From contig CM020619.1 in assembly GCA_009829735.1 (NCBI GenBank), positions 11,647,777 to 11,711,776 on the forward strand: a DNA stretch of 64,000 bases, written 5' to 3'. The DNA comes from Pyropia yezoensis (lineage: Eukaryota > Rhodophyta > Bangiophyceae > Bangiales > Bangiaceae). This document shows, in pieces, positions 10,555-20,513 of the stretch (within the stretch, counting starts at the first letter, position 1; the number at the start of each line of letters is the position of its first letter). Made by a program: the position numbers and the translations under genes. The notes beneath the pieces were generated by a model that saw only the letters and a list, made by a program, of their open reading frames with translations, searched no databases and was not told where the DNA came from.

Positions 10555-11054
10555 NNNNNNNNNNNNNNNNNNNNNNNNNNNNNNNNNNNNNNNNNNNNNN
10601 NNNNNNNNNNNNNNNNNNNNNNNNNNNNNNNNNNNNNNNNNNNNNNNNNNNNNNNNNNNNNNNNNNNNNNNNNNNNNNNNNNNNNNNNNNNNNNNNNNNN
10701 NNNNNNNNNNNNNNNNNNNNNNNNNNNNNNNNNNNNNNNNNNNNNNNNNNNNNNNNNNNNNNNNNNNNNNNNNNNNNNNNNNNNNNNNNNNNNNNNNNNN
10801 NNNNNNNNNNNNNNNNNNNNNNNNNNNNNNNNNNNNNNNNNNNNNNNNNNNNNNNNNNNNNNNNNNNNNNNNNNNNNNNNNNNNNNNNNNNNNNNNNNNN
10901 NNNNNNNNNNNNNNNNNNNNNNNNNNNNNNNNNNNNNNNNNNNNNNNNNNNNNNNNNNNNNNNNNNNNNNNNNNNNNNNNNNNNNNNNNNNNNNNNNNNN
11001 NNNNNNNNNNNNNNNNNNNNNNNNNNNNNNNNNNNNNNNNNNNNNNNNNNNNNN
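10555..11054. other. Assembly gap (500 N)
   Basis: Exactly 500 N, which looks like a placeholder of unknown true size. The satellite ends at its left edge and the interior of Ty3/gypsy element E1 begins at its right edge, so the missing sequence should contain E1's 3' LTR and polypurine tract plus more satellite. Confidence 0.95.
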
Positions 11055-11060
11055 GAGGAG

Positions 11061-13449
11061 ATGGAGGACGACGCGCCTGTCGGTCCGACGCCGCGCGTTA
11101 CGGGGTGAGCTCGTCTGACGACGACGGGCCTGCGGTGTCCGTCCGTCTGTCGGCCGGAGGACTGTCGTCCGTGTGCAGCGGCACGACGGTGCCGTCGCCG
11201 GAGGTCAACCCGGCGGTCAACCGCGCGTGGCGGCTTCTACCCCCTCTCTGCCGGCTGCCCGGATGGAGCCTGGTGCCGGTGCCGGCTCACCGCAGGTACC
11301 TCAAGATGGTCCGCCCTGCGGCGGAGGTCGCGACCCGCAGCCGACTCCGGCTGGTCAAGGTGGTCCGGGTGTCCGGGCGGTGACTCCTCGAGGCGGTCCG
11401 ACGTTGACGCGGGTGGTGGTGGCGGTGCGACACCCGGTGGCGGCGGGTCAAGACGGTGCGGGTGTCCGCACGGCCGGGGCTCCGGCTCCGGAGGCTGTCC
11501 AAGTGCCTTCCCCTTCCGAGGCGGGGCTACGCCGACGGGTGGTGCCGGCGCCGGTGCCGTACCTGCGGTGCCGCGGGCGTCGAGCGGTCAAGACGCTCCT
11601 TCTCCCATGGCGGTTGACACCGGGAGTTACTCCGGGCGGGCGCCCGCCCTTCTTCTTCCTCCTCGGCCTCGTCCATCTCCGACGTCGGCCCCCTCTGCCG
11701 GTGGTGCGTCCCCCGGCGCCCCCGATTCTTCCTGGTCCTGCCCGGGTTGCCCCGTTGGGTGGCGGCGTCGCCGTGGCGGCGGGTCAACCCGCCATGTCGG
11801 TGTCCGACTTGGTGGCTCGGGTTCGAGGCCTCACGGTGCAAGAGTCGATGGAGTCCGATGGGCGTATGCGGGTGGACTTCCACCTGGTGCATCCCCGTGG
11901 AGAATCCTCCCGGCGCGTCAAGGTGGACCCGTGCTGGGAGCGGGAGTTGGTGCGGCTGGTCAACCAGCCGAACGCGGTCCGGTGGAACACCATTGGATCC
12001 TGAGTCAGCCGGACGACCGGCCATGCGCAGCTCTGGCGCACCCGGGTGGGACGGGGTGAGGTCTACCTCGACCCTAACTTCGGGGTCTGCGACCTGATTG
12101 CCCCCGCGTTGCCGCGGGAGATTGACTACCCGGCTAGTGCTCGGGGGATTGCGGCGGCGGCGGAGCCGGTTGCGTTTGGGGAGACGGTGAGCCGTACCGG
12201 TCGGTATCCCGACTTTGACTACTACCCGGGGTACCCCCGTATCTGTCGTTGACGCCCCCTACCCGCCCATGGCGGGGTTGAAGTCGCGTCGAGTTGGCGA
12301 CGTAACCATGGTGTCATGGCGGATGCGTTCCGCACGGATATAACGTGTGCGTTGCAGACCGGCAACGGTCGTGCTCCGGTATACACTCCCGTGCGCCCGC
12401 CGCTATGGCAGGAGGGGTGGGAACCCGCCCCTGCTTTCCGGTTTGACACCGGCTCCTGCCTCCGATACTTCGGGAGTGTGTTGGCCTCCCGGCCGGTCCA
12501 CCCGTTGCAGGGTACCTTCACCCTTGAGGTTACCCTCGGGCAGGCTTCATCCTTCTTGCTGTCCGTCCGCCGGCAGGGTCGTCTGTTTCATCTTCCGACG
12601 GGTGTCCGTCGGCACATCGCGCAGTTGGGCGTGGATCTGATAGCCGCCAAGACCGGGTTGGCCCGGGAGTTCGAAGCCCTGCTGGCTGTTCACGATGCCG
12701 TGAACTGGGCTGGGGTGTTGGCCCTTCCCCCGTACCGGGACCCGCAGGCTGGGGCTTCCCCCTTGCCTCGTCACTCGTTGCGTGTCCGGCGTACTCAGCC
12801 GGGTGAGCCTAGTTGCCATGGGTGGGCGTCCACCGAGGCCGTTCCTGACCTGGGTATTCCCATGGTTATCCATGACCCTCTTCAGGTCCTTGCCCTGTGG
12901 TTCGGTAACCCGATACCGGCGGCGGTTGGCCGTCGTCCCCGAGAGTGGGGCTCTGTGGGTGGGGAGCGTGAGGTGTCCCGTCGTCGGGCGGAGTACCGCC
13001 GTGGTTACGGTGGAGCCCCTTCGGTAGGGTCCTACCGGGCCTCGTATCAGGTGCCACCGGCTCCGGTGGTAGCCGTGTCGGCTCCTGTGGGTCCTCTGGC
13101 TGCGCCAGTGTCACCTCCCGCCCCTGTCCTACATGACGGGGGTCCCCGTCTCTGGTATGAAGGCGTTGACGCCCTTGTTACCCGCGCAATGCGTGGGGGT
13201 CTCTCTGTTAGCTGGGGGGATATCCCCCCAGGTGCTGCGCTGGTTGGGTCAGCGCGTTGCTTCGGTGGCGTGCTGGACCGCCTCCAGAAAGCTCTGGAGG
13301 ACGTGGAGGCTGGCCGCAGCACCCTCGTCCAGCTATGCACCGAGGTAACTCGGGTGGTCGACCGTCGTGACATTGCCGACCGGTGGAGCACGGAAGTATA
13401 CGCGCTTACGCGTGAGTGGCCTCCCTCGGGCAGTGGGTCTACCCACTGA
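11061..13449 (+). pseudogene. Antisense accessory gene of E1, interrupted
   Basis: This gene runs opposite to gag-pol, between pol's 3' end and the missing 3' LTR. It resembles the E2 gene at 32924-34798: E1 SVRRQGRLFHLP matches E2 SCVQRRGMLWHLP. Both are preceded by an LEV-type strand and followed about 35 residues later by a (V/L)H-x3-5-W motif. The start MEDDAPVG (ATG 11061) resembles E2's MEDTSYGA. The frame used from about 11263 to 13449 contains two in-frame TGA codons, at 12001 and 12250, and the first 200 bases are frameshifted against the rest. The clean part, from ATG 12316 to 13449, encodes 377 residues without membrane segments or recognisable enzyme motifs. I do not know its function. 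It is not envelope-like, since no signal peptide or transmembrane helix is seen. Confidence 0.6.
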
Positions 13450-13930
13450 GGAGTGCTATTTGTTTGTGAGGGAGAGGGTCCCGGCAACCCTTATGGTAGC
13501 CGGGTAGTAGTGAGTATAAACTCATCCCCCGCTGGGGGCATTGCTTGCCTCTGTTTGCTGCCCTGGGGAGTACCCCTTCTGGCTCAGTGGTGCCTTGCCT
13601 CCCGCCCAACTTCTTCCGGTTGGTTCATGCTTGGGGAGGTTATCCTCCCTCACTTTGTGTCTTGGCTTGGGGAGGTCATCCTCCCGTGTAAGCTCCCTAG
13701 TTACTTCGATATTATCGGAGTTAGCCTTTACCTTTAAGTTAACTTATTAAGGTTCAGGTTTTTACTTAGTTACCTAAGCTTAGCTCTACTTAGTTACCTA
13801 AGCTTGGTTCGACTTAGAAACCTAAGTCTGATTTGACTTAGAAACCTAAGTCTGCCGTAACCATGTCACACCCTACTTAGTAGGTATAAGCCTCACCCCC
13901 CAACAGCCGAAGTCGGTGTCGGTTGGGTTG
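13450..13930. promoter_or_regulatory. Spacer with hairpin cluster between convergent genes of E1
   Basis: The opposite-strand gene and pol converge here, 481 bp apart. Two GGGAGG-N4-CCTCCC hairpins lie at 13634-13649 and 13670-13685. Four hairpins CTTAG-N4-CTAAG recur with an exact 24-bp period at 13765, 13789, 13813 and 13837; the last two have 6-bp stems (ACTTAG AAAC CTAAGT). A further CCTAC-TTA-GTAGG stands near 13872. The region is AT-richer than the genes. A role in 3'-end formation for both transcripts is an inference from position. Confidence 0.55.
13765..13860. repeat. Four 24-bp repeats, each a hairpin
   Basis: Exact 24-bp period; each unit contains CTTAG, a 4-nt loop (TTAC twice, AAAC twice) and CTAAG. 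The two loop variants occur as adjacent pairs, which suggests stepwise duplication with selection for pairing. Confidence 0.85.
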
Positions 13931-16900
13931 TTACAGTAGGCGTCGTCGCCTCATGTAAGGCATGAGTAGTTGGCGGGGTATATTCGCCGCCTGTTCCCAG
14001 GTGGGTGAGTCGTATCCGACCCACATAACCTTGACGTACCAGGGTCCTGGTATGTCCGGGTCGGTGTGTCCGACCACGCTCTCTACTTGGTATGGAATCC
14101 CATCCGGTCCCACCGGGTCATCCGACCGGTGGGTTGTAAGAGCTTCATGTAGCAACCCAGCCGGTACCGGCTGAGGCTGTTCCGGCTTCGGAGCAGGTGT
14201 GACATCATTCATACTGATGCGTTGGATCTCCGTATCGGAGTGTAAGATAACAGAGTGGTCATCTCTGTGGAGGATCTGGTACGGTCCCTTGACCGGTTGC
14301 ATAAGCTTGTTCCCTCGGAACTTCTGGTGTCTGATATAGACCCAGTCACCTGTTACCAGGGTTGCGTTTCGCACCCGTAGTCGGGCGTCGAAGTTCTTCT
14401 TGTATCGAAGTTGTGTTCTGTCAAGGGCACCCTTGAGCTTAGGAATCATCCACGATAGCTTGGCCAACCAAGCTAGGTGGATGCGTTCGGCGGGTCGGCC
14501 CTTCGGTGTATCATACCGAGTGCACCTGCCTGGCGGCAGCGTCAGGTTACCGACGCCTAGTGGCATGACCCATTCCAGTGGGGCGATGTTGGTACTCCGA
14601 TGTGGCCTGGCATTGTATGCCAGGGTGAGTACGGACAGAAGCCTGTCCCAAGTGTTCGTGTGCTCTGCCACGTAGCACTGTAGCATCTTGACGATGGTGC
14701 GGTTGAACCGCTCCACCTGCCCGTTGGACTGCGGGTGGTAGTCGGATGCCCGACGTGGTTCGATACCGAACATGCCCAGGACCTTTGTGCAGAATGCCGA
14801 CGTAAGGTTTGCTCCGTTATCGGAGAGGAGTTGCTTCATGACTCCGTATGCACTGATCCAGTGGTCAACCACTGCGTTCATAATCGTGTATGCCGTATCA
14901 TTCGGGATGGCTGCCGCTCGTGACAGCTTGGTGAATCGGTCAGACATGACCAGGATGTACCTGTTCCCTTCTTCCGTTACCGGAAGTGGCCCGAGTATGT
15001 CGATAGCGACTTGCTCGTTGGGCCCATCGGGTGGGAATAGCTTCATGGCAGACGCCTGCCTATGTAGACTCATGCGGTTACGCGCACAGGGGTGGCATCC
15101 CCTTACGTGGTCGACCACGTCGACGGCCATTGCTGGCCAGTAGAAGAACCTTCGCATTGCTGCGAACATACGTGAACCCCCCGGGTGTCCGGCTGTAGGG
15201 TTCTCATGTTCTCGTTCCATGACGGCTTGCCGTAAGGACACGGGAACCACGACTTGATGTCGTCCATCGGCGGGTGCCCGCCGGAATATGAGTCCGTCTT
15301 CGTTCTCGGAGAAGATGCCGGCCGTACCGGCCAGGAGGTTAGCACGATGACGTCTACAGTCATCGTCGTTGGCCTGTGCCTCGCGGAAGTCCGCGAGGGT
15401 CAATGGGCACGCAAAGTGTGCCATGGTATGGTCAGCCATACCCTGGGTAGCATTACCCACCATGCACACCGGTACTACCGGGATGTCCTCGTCCACCGGG
15501 CGGGTATCCCCGCTCGGGGTGTCGAGTCGAGACAACGCGTCTCCGAGGTGGTGGGTTGACCCAGCCTTATACACCGTGCGGTAGTCGTGCTCGGCCATCT
15601 TCAACCTCCATCGGGCTAGCCTCCCATGGCTATCGGAATCCTTGTCACCAAGGTTGAGGAGCCATCGTAGGGGTTCGTGGTCGGACCTCACGATGAACCT
15701 GGAGCCCTCCAGGTATGGACGGAGCAGTTGCACTGCCCATATAACTCCGAGGCATTCACGCTCGGTGGCACTATAGTTCCGCTCAGCCGGGTTGAGTGTC
15801 CGGCTGAAGTACCCTACCGGACGTAGGTCCGGGATAACGTTATCGGTACCGATCAACGTCTCTCCCTGTAACAGGGTGCATCCCACTTGTGTATCACACG
15901 CATCGACATCGATGACGAAGGTACCCCGTCTATGCGGTAACGCAAGGACGGGTGGGGCTAGTAGGGCTCGCTTCAGCGACTCGAATGCCTCCTCTTCGCT
16001 AGGCGAAGGGGGTTGGAGTACCTTGGGTAAGGTACTGCTCGTAAGAACCGTTAACGGTTTAGCTATCCGAGCGAAGTCCTTGACGAACCGTCGGTATACA
16101 TTGCACATTCCCAGGAAGCTCTTGAGCTGCGTCTGGGTGTTAGGGAACCGGGCATCCCGGAGTGCCCGGGTATTGGCTTCGAGTACCCCTAGTTTACCAG
16201 GGGTTATCTGGTGGCCCAGATATTTGACCGTCTGTTGGAAGAAGGCGCACTTCTTCAGACGCAGGGTTACCCCGGCGTTCCTCAAGAGGGTGAGTACCTC
16301 GTCAACATGTTGTACATGGTCATCCATGGTACGCGAGAAGACGATGACGTCATCGAGGTACACTAGGCAGTTACGCCACTTCACCCCCGACAGTATGATG
16401 TCGATAGCCCGCTGGAATGTAGCGGGGGCGTTGGACAATCCGAAGGGCATCCTTAGGAACTCGTACACTCCACTGTGACAGACGAATGCCGTCTTGGGGA
16501 TATCCTCGTCCGCCACCGGGATCTGCCAGTATCCGGCATTGCAGTCGATGGTGGTAAACACCGTAGCCTCCCCCAGGGAGTCGATGCATTCATCCATCCT
16601 TGGTAAAGGGTATGAGTCCTTCTTGGTAACCAAGTTGAGGCGTCGGTAATCGATGCAAAACCGAGGGGTTTGATCCTTCTTCGGCACAATAACGACTGGG
16701 GCACCCCATTCCGACATCGAAGGTCGGATCACCTTAGCTTCACTCATCCTCTTCACTTCTCCATCAACGATCTCTCGTTGCATAGGTCCCGCTCGGTGCG
16801 GTTGTGAGCGGGCGGGTCGTGCGCCTGGTACCAGGTCTATACGATGTTGGGTTGCCCCAATGGTCCCCAAGGCCCCGCCTGTCCACATAACGTCATGCTT

Positions 16901-18097
16901 TCTTAGCATCCGTCGTACCCCTTCGGCTACCGAAGGGGGAAGGTGGTCGAGGTCAGCCTCGGCCAGTGCCTTCAAGGCCTCTTGGTCCTTTGGCGGCAGG
17001 TCCGCCGGAGCCGCTGATGGGTTAGGCTTCCCGTCATCGGGTTGCTGTCGCTCGGTGGTCTCGGCGACCGCCAGTACTTCAAGTGGTTCCACTTGACCTT
17101 CCTTATCAGGGGTAAGGATATCTCCTTCGTAGAGTTCGGCAATCCCGAGGATAGTTCCCTTCGGGAGGGTGACTGCCTTACGGCGGTAGTTCGCCATCAC
17201 TAGGAGGGACGACCCTCCTGCTGGGAGGTCTATGAGACCGTTGGCCATGGTCAACCCATGGCGCTTGTACGTCCGTAGGTTGGACTGGACTCTGCAGATG
17301 CCTGCGAGGTCGCAGGTAACCGGGAGGACTGTCTCTGACAACGGCTCAAAGCGAGTTCGCTTGGCCAACCGAAGTGTCTTCGGCTCGACGCTTGCGTACA
17401 CCTCAGCCACGTTAACGTGGCTTCCTTGTAGCGTCAGGTCCCTGACGATAGCCGTGTGTCCTCGCTTCGTCCCGTCGGCTTCTTGAAGCTCGACGGTCCT
17501 CCGGCCTGGCCGGATTGCATCAACGTGAACGTTGATGAAGGTGCACCCCAGTATGCAGGGCACCGATAGCGTTTCACATACCAGGAAGTCAACTTCCGTG
17601 GTGAGATCCCCGATGGTAACCTGCAGCGACATCGCTGCGGTCGTACGAATGAGTCGACCATTCGCGTCCTTGATGGTGGGTCCCCGAGTCACTCTGACTC
17701 GTGGAAGCCACTTGTCCGGGAGGGTATCCTTCCGGATAAGGTTGGGTCCAGCCCCTGTGTCCAGTACAGGGTAGTACGATCGTGTCGACTGGGGGTCAAC
17801 CCCCAGTGTGGCTGATACCTTGAAGTTCTCCAAGGTAAACAACACATGTCCTACACCGATATCCGGTGTAGCTCGGGCATCCTGAACAGGGCCCTTGTCT
17901 GGTTCAACGTGACGGGGCTTCCCGTCCTCTCCTCCCAACCTTGGAGGTTGGTCATCAATCCCCTGACGCCGTGTCGTCGGGGCCGGAAGGTGTACCCGGG
18001 GGTTGATGCGGCGTCGGCTCAACCGCGCTCTCCGTGGGGCTTTCCCCGCGGTACTCCGGGGTGGCTTGCTTGGGTGACCCCAGCGCCCCCCGGTCAT
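13931..18097 (-). CDS. E1 Pol: protease, reverse transcriptase, RNase H, integrase, chromodomain-like tail
   Basis: Polyprotein of 1388 residues that copies element RNA into DNA and inserts it. The aspartic protease site is DTGAG at 113-117. The reverse transcriptase has its first Asp at about 518 (TTIDCNAGYW) and YLDD at 580-583. RNase H follows (FVIDVDACD). The integrase has an H-H-C-C zinc site (ending CHPCARN), then Asp 1033 (AIDILGPL), Asp 1093 (LSDNGAN) and Glu 1129 (NGQVERFN), the expected D,D(35)E spacing. The C-terminus (GPWYVKVMWVGYDSPTWEQ) resembles a chromodomain, so E1 is a chromovirus-type element. The ATG at 18097 lies 8 nt after the gag stop. No stops or frameshifts interrupt it, so it is potentially active. 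The coding sequence is packed with short hairpins (see findings). Confidence 0.95.
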   Translation of the reverse strand: MTGGRWGHPSKPPRSTAGKAPRRARLSRRRINPRVHLPAPTTRRQGIDDQPPRLGGEDGKPRHVEPDKGPVQDARATPDIGVGHVLFTLENFKVSATLGVDPQSTRSYYPVLDTGAGPNLIRKDTLPDKWLPRVRVTRGPTIKDANGRLIRTTAAMSLQVTIGDLTTEVDFLVCETLSVPCILGCTFINVHVDAIRPGRRTVELQEADGTKRGHTAIVRDLTLQGSHVNVAEVYASVEPKTLRLAKRTRFEPLSETVLPVTCDLAGICRVQSNLRTYKRHGLTMANGLIDLPAGGSSLLVMANYRRKAVTLPKGTILGIAELYEGDILTPDKEGQVEPLEVLAVAETTERQQPDDGKPNPSAAPADLPPKDQEALKALAEADLDHLPPSVAEGVRRMLRKHDVMWTGGALGTIGATQHRIDLVPGARPARSQPHRAGPMQREIVDGEVKRMSEAKVIRPSMSEWGAPVVIVPKKDQTPRFCIDYRRLNLVTKKDSYPLPRMDECIDSLGEATVFTTIDCNAGYWQIPVADEDIPKTAFVCHSGVYEFLRMPFGLSNAPATFQRAIDIILSGVKWRNCLVYLDDVIVFSRTMDDHVQHVDEVLTLLRNAGVTLRLKKCAFFQQTVKYLGHQITPGKLGVLEANTRALRDARFPNTQTQLKSFLGMCNVYRRFVKDFARIAKPLTVLTSSTLPKVLQPPSPSEEEAFESLKRALLAPPVLALPHRRGTFVIDVDACDTQVGCTLLQGETLIGTDNVIPDLRPVGYFSRTLNPAERNYSATERECLGVIWAVQLLRPYLEGSRFIVRSDHEPLRWLLNLGDKDSDSHGRLARWRLKMAEHDYRTVYKAGSTHHLGDALSRLDTPSGDTRPVDEDIPVVPVCMVGNATQGMADHTMAHFACPLTLADFREAQANDDDCRRHRANLLAGTAGIFSENEDGLIFRRAPADGRHQVVVPVSLRQAVMEREHENPTAGHPGGSRMFAAMRRFFYWPAMAVDVVDHVRGCHPCARNRMSLHRQASAMKLFPPDGPNEQVAIDILGPLPVTEEGNRYILVMSDRFTKLSRAAAIPNDTAYTIMNAVVDHWISAYGVMKQLLSDNGANLTSAFCTKVLGMFGIEPRRASDYHPQSNGQVERFNRTIVKMLQCYVAEHTNTWDRLLSVLTLAYNARPHRSTNIAPLEWVMPLGVGNLTLPPGRCTRYDTPKGRPAERIHLAWLAKLSWMIPKLKGALDRTQLRYKKNFDARLRVRNATLVTGDWVYIRHQKFRGNKLMQPVKGPYQILHRDDHSVILHSDTEIQRISMNDVTPAPKPEQPQPVPAGLLHEALTTHRSDDPVGPDGIPYQVESVVGHTDPDIPGPWYVKVMWVGYDSPTWEQAANIPRQLLMPYMRRRRLL

Positions 18098-18105
18098 CCT
18101 TCCTC

Positions 18106-20289
18106 TTACTCGTTTCCCGCCCTTGGTAGGGTGCTGTCCGCCGGGACATCCGGCTGAGGAGGTGCCCCCTCGACGGCCAGTACTCCACCTGGAGCTGGCT
18201 GCCTACCCGGTGCGGGTCCGGGTGCTCGGGCGGGATACCCCCCGGTGGATGCCTTGCGTTGCGCCGCTGCCCGCCGAGACTCCTCGGGGATGAGTGGGCA
18301 GGAAGACACCCAGTGCTGGGGATCCCCACACAACATACATCCGGACGTGCCGGTCCCCCCTTGAGGTCGCATCGGGGTAGCCCCGTAGCTACGGTTGCCT
18401 CCCTCGGGCGCCCGAGTGCCTGCTCCCTGGTAGGCCTTGGGTCCTTGGGTCAACCGGAACATGGACTCCCCCAACCGGTTGGGACGGCCCGCAATCTGCG
18501 GGGGTGCCTCCGTGCGCACCGCCCATGTTGGCAAGGGTTGGTGAGGGTTACCCGTCACCGGGGAGTACCCCGTAGTCCGCACATACGGGACGCGCCGTCC
18601 CGTTCCTTCGTTGACCTGGAACTGGGTTCCAGCCGGGGCGATGTACGCTACCGTACCATGTTCATCAATCACCGGCGTCGCCGGTAGCAACAGGTGGCCC
18701 TGTTGGTCGACTAGAGGGTCACCCTCACCAATAGGGGTATGTTCGGTCGCCACCAGTACTGGTGCGGCCTTACGTTCCACCTTATCTTGCCTCGGTACCG
18801 GGGTAAGACTGGGCTTGCCTCCCTCACCCTTGGGCTTCGGGGCCAAGGCACACTCCGGGTGTAGAACCCGGTAGGCGTCCCCTAGGGACTTGCACATATG
18901 CATCAGTCGACTGAAGTTCGTCCGTGCCGTGTTGGCGCCCCGTGCGGATATCCGCACGTAGTTGGGTACTCCTGCGAACAGGATGGCCCGTAGCTCCCCT
19001 TCTCCGAGGAGCTTCCCCAGCTCGTAGTCGAGCTCTTGGATCCGGCGTCCAAACATCTCCTCATCCTCCCAGGACTGGGCGGTGGCAGTGCGAAGGGCCC
19101 GATAGTGGTCCTCGCACTTGTCCTCACTGAGGTAGCTGCTCAGCAGCTCCTTCAATATCCCACGGTAATCCATGGGGGTGGCCGCGACCCTCATTCCCGG
19201 CATCGGGGATGCCTGGCGAAGAATGCCTCGCACCCGTTCATCAACAAAGAACGGGAGGATCTCCAGAGCCAGCCCCTCGTTAACGAGCGCCTTGTCTGCG
19301 GCTGCCTTGAAGCTAGTCAAGAAGCCGATGACTGCCAACGGGCGTCCGTTCGGCCCCCCGAACATAGGGACTCCCTTCATAAGGGTCTGCATAGAGCGGA
19401 TCGCCCGATGCGACGTATTACGCATCGATTCCGATACGGTGGTAGAGCGGTCCTCCAAACGATAACGTTCCGGAGTACGAACCGACCGGAAGACCTCGTT
19501 GACGATCTCCGTGTCAGCGTCCTGGATATCCAGTCGCTTAGCCAGTTGATGAGCGAACTCATCGGACTCCATCCGCTTCAGTAGGCTCGCAGTTACCTGC
19601 GCGGTCATAGCTTCCACCACTGAAGATGGTACTTCAGGCGTCGGCACCTCGGGAACCCGAGTTGCCGGGCCTCCTTCGTCGTGGGGGTACTGCGAGAGGG
19701 TACCCCCTCCCCCAATAACCGACTCTCTCCCGGCGTACGTATCTGCCGGGTCGTGTCCGCGGAGTCCGCTTCGGGTGCTCCGAGCGTATTGCTCCGTGTG
19801 ACTCCGTTCCAACTCTGCCGACGAGTCGGATCCATACCCCACTGTGTCCGGGGGTTGTCCAGGAGTAGCAACACCGGGGTTGACCCTGGTGGACTCCGAA
19901 AGTAGTCCGGCCGGTTCGAACCGTACCGGTGTGGGAGGAACACGACGGGGTCCCGTCGTGTGCCGTGTTGACATCAACACTGCCATTGCGTCCTCCGTCC
20001 GATCTTGACGGGCGTCGAGCCCGGAAAACCGGGCCTCGATGCGGGCCAATGATGCCATCAGGGAATCCCCTGGTGAAGGAGGCGGCGGAGTGAGGTCGGT
20101 CGACGACAGTTGAGGCGGGCCCCCGCCTCCTGCCGTCCGAGCCGTGCCAAACGTCGATCCGGCACCGGAAAGCATTGGCGTCTCAATGTTATCGATCGGG
20201 TTCCCGATCCCGGTTCCCGTAGTCACCTCCGGGGTCGGCGTCGACGCCGATCCGTCATCTTGAACGTTCCCCGTCTCTTGGGTAGACAT
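18106..20289 (-). CDS. E1 Gag (capsid/nucleocapsid)
   Basis: Structural protein of 727 residues forming the cytoplasmic particle. I start at the ATG at 20289; a GTG two codons earlier is not needed. The N-terminal third is Ser/Pro/Gly/Thr-rich. The middle (about 19600-18900) is helical and capsid-like. A single zinc knuckle CX2CX4HX4C (CMLCGDPQHWVSSC) lies near 18310-18350 and would bind RNA. The protein ends AGNE-stop, the same end as E2 Gag. The stop TAA (18106-18108) is followed by GAGGAAGG and then pol's ATG, so Pol may be made by termination-reinitiation, not by a fusion. Confidence 0.9.
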   Translation of the reverse strand: MSTQETGNVQDDGSASTPTPEVTTGTGIGNPIDNIETPMLSGAGSTFGTARTAGGGGPPQLSSTDLTPPPPSPGDSLMASLARIEARFSGLDARQDRTEDAMAVLMSTRHTTGPRRVPPTPVRFEPAGLLSESTRVNPGVATPGQPPDTVGYGSDSSAELERSHTEQYARSTRSGLRGHDPADTYAGRESVIGGGGTLSQYPHDEGGPATRVPEVPTPEVPSSVVEAMTAQVTASLLKRMESDEFAHQLAKRLDIQDADTEIVNEVFRSVRTPERYRLEDRSTTVSESMRNTSHRAIRSMQTLMKGVPMFGGPNGRPLAVIGFLTSFKAAADKALVNEGLALEILPFFVDERVRGILRQASPMPGMRVAATPMDYRGILKELLSSYLSEDKCEDHYRALRTATAQSWEDEEMFGRRIQELDYELGKLLGEGELRAILFAGVPNYVRISARGANTARTNFSRLMHMCKSLGDAYRVLHPECALAPKPKGEGGKPSLTPVPRQDKVERKAAPVLVATEHTPIGEGDPLVDQQGHLLLPATPVIDEHGTVAYIAPAGTQFQVNEGTGRRVPYVRTTGYSPVTGNPHQPLPTWAVRTEAPPQIAGRPNRLGESMFRLTQGPKAYQGAGTRAPEGGNRSYGATPMRPQGGTGTSGCMLCGDPQHWVSSCPLIPEESRRAAAQRKASTGGYPARAPGPAPGRQPAPGGVLAVEGAPPQPDVPADSTLPRAGNE

Positions 20290-20495
20290 GGTCACAATCA
20301 GTCAACCGACGTATCAATCACCACGAACAAGAGAGCGAGGGGGTAGATTGGGGAGAGTACAGTAGATCACAGTCAAAGGTAAAAACTCAACACAATCGAT
20401 CAGGTCGCAACACCACGAGTACAAGAAAAGGACCGGATCCCTATCCGTGTGCCAGGGCCGAAGACGGCGTCACCACAAGGGTGACGGAAACCCGT

Positions 20496-20512
20496 CCCCT
20501 GCTGCTCCACCA
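20496..20512 (-). promoter_or_regulatory. E1 primer-binding site
   Basis: Read on the minus strand, TGGTGGAGCAGCAGGGG begins one base inside the 5' LTR. TGG pairs with a tRNA 3' CCA; the tRNA would have an acceptor strand starting GGAGCAG. I cannot name the tRNA. E2 has the identical sequence. Confidence 0.75.
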
Positions 20513-20513
20513 A

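Noticed and set aside
12316..13449. E1 antisense gene as a retroviral envelope
   Set aside because: It lies on the wrong strand and has no signal peptide, membrane helix or cysteine pattern of a glycoprotein.
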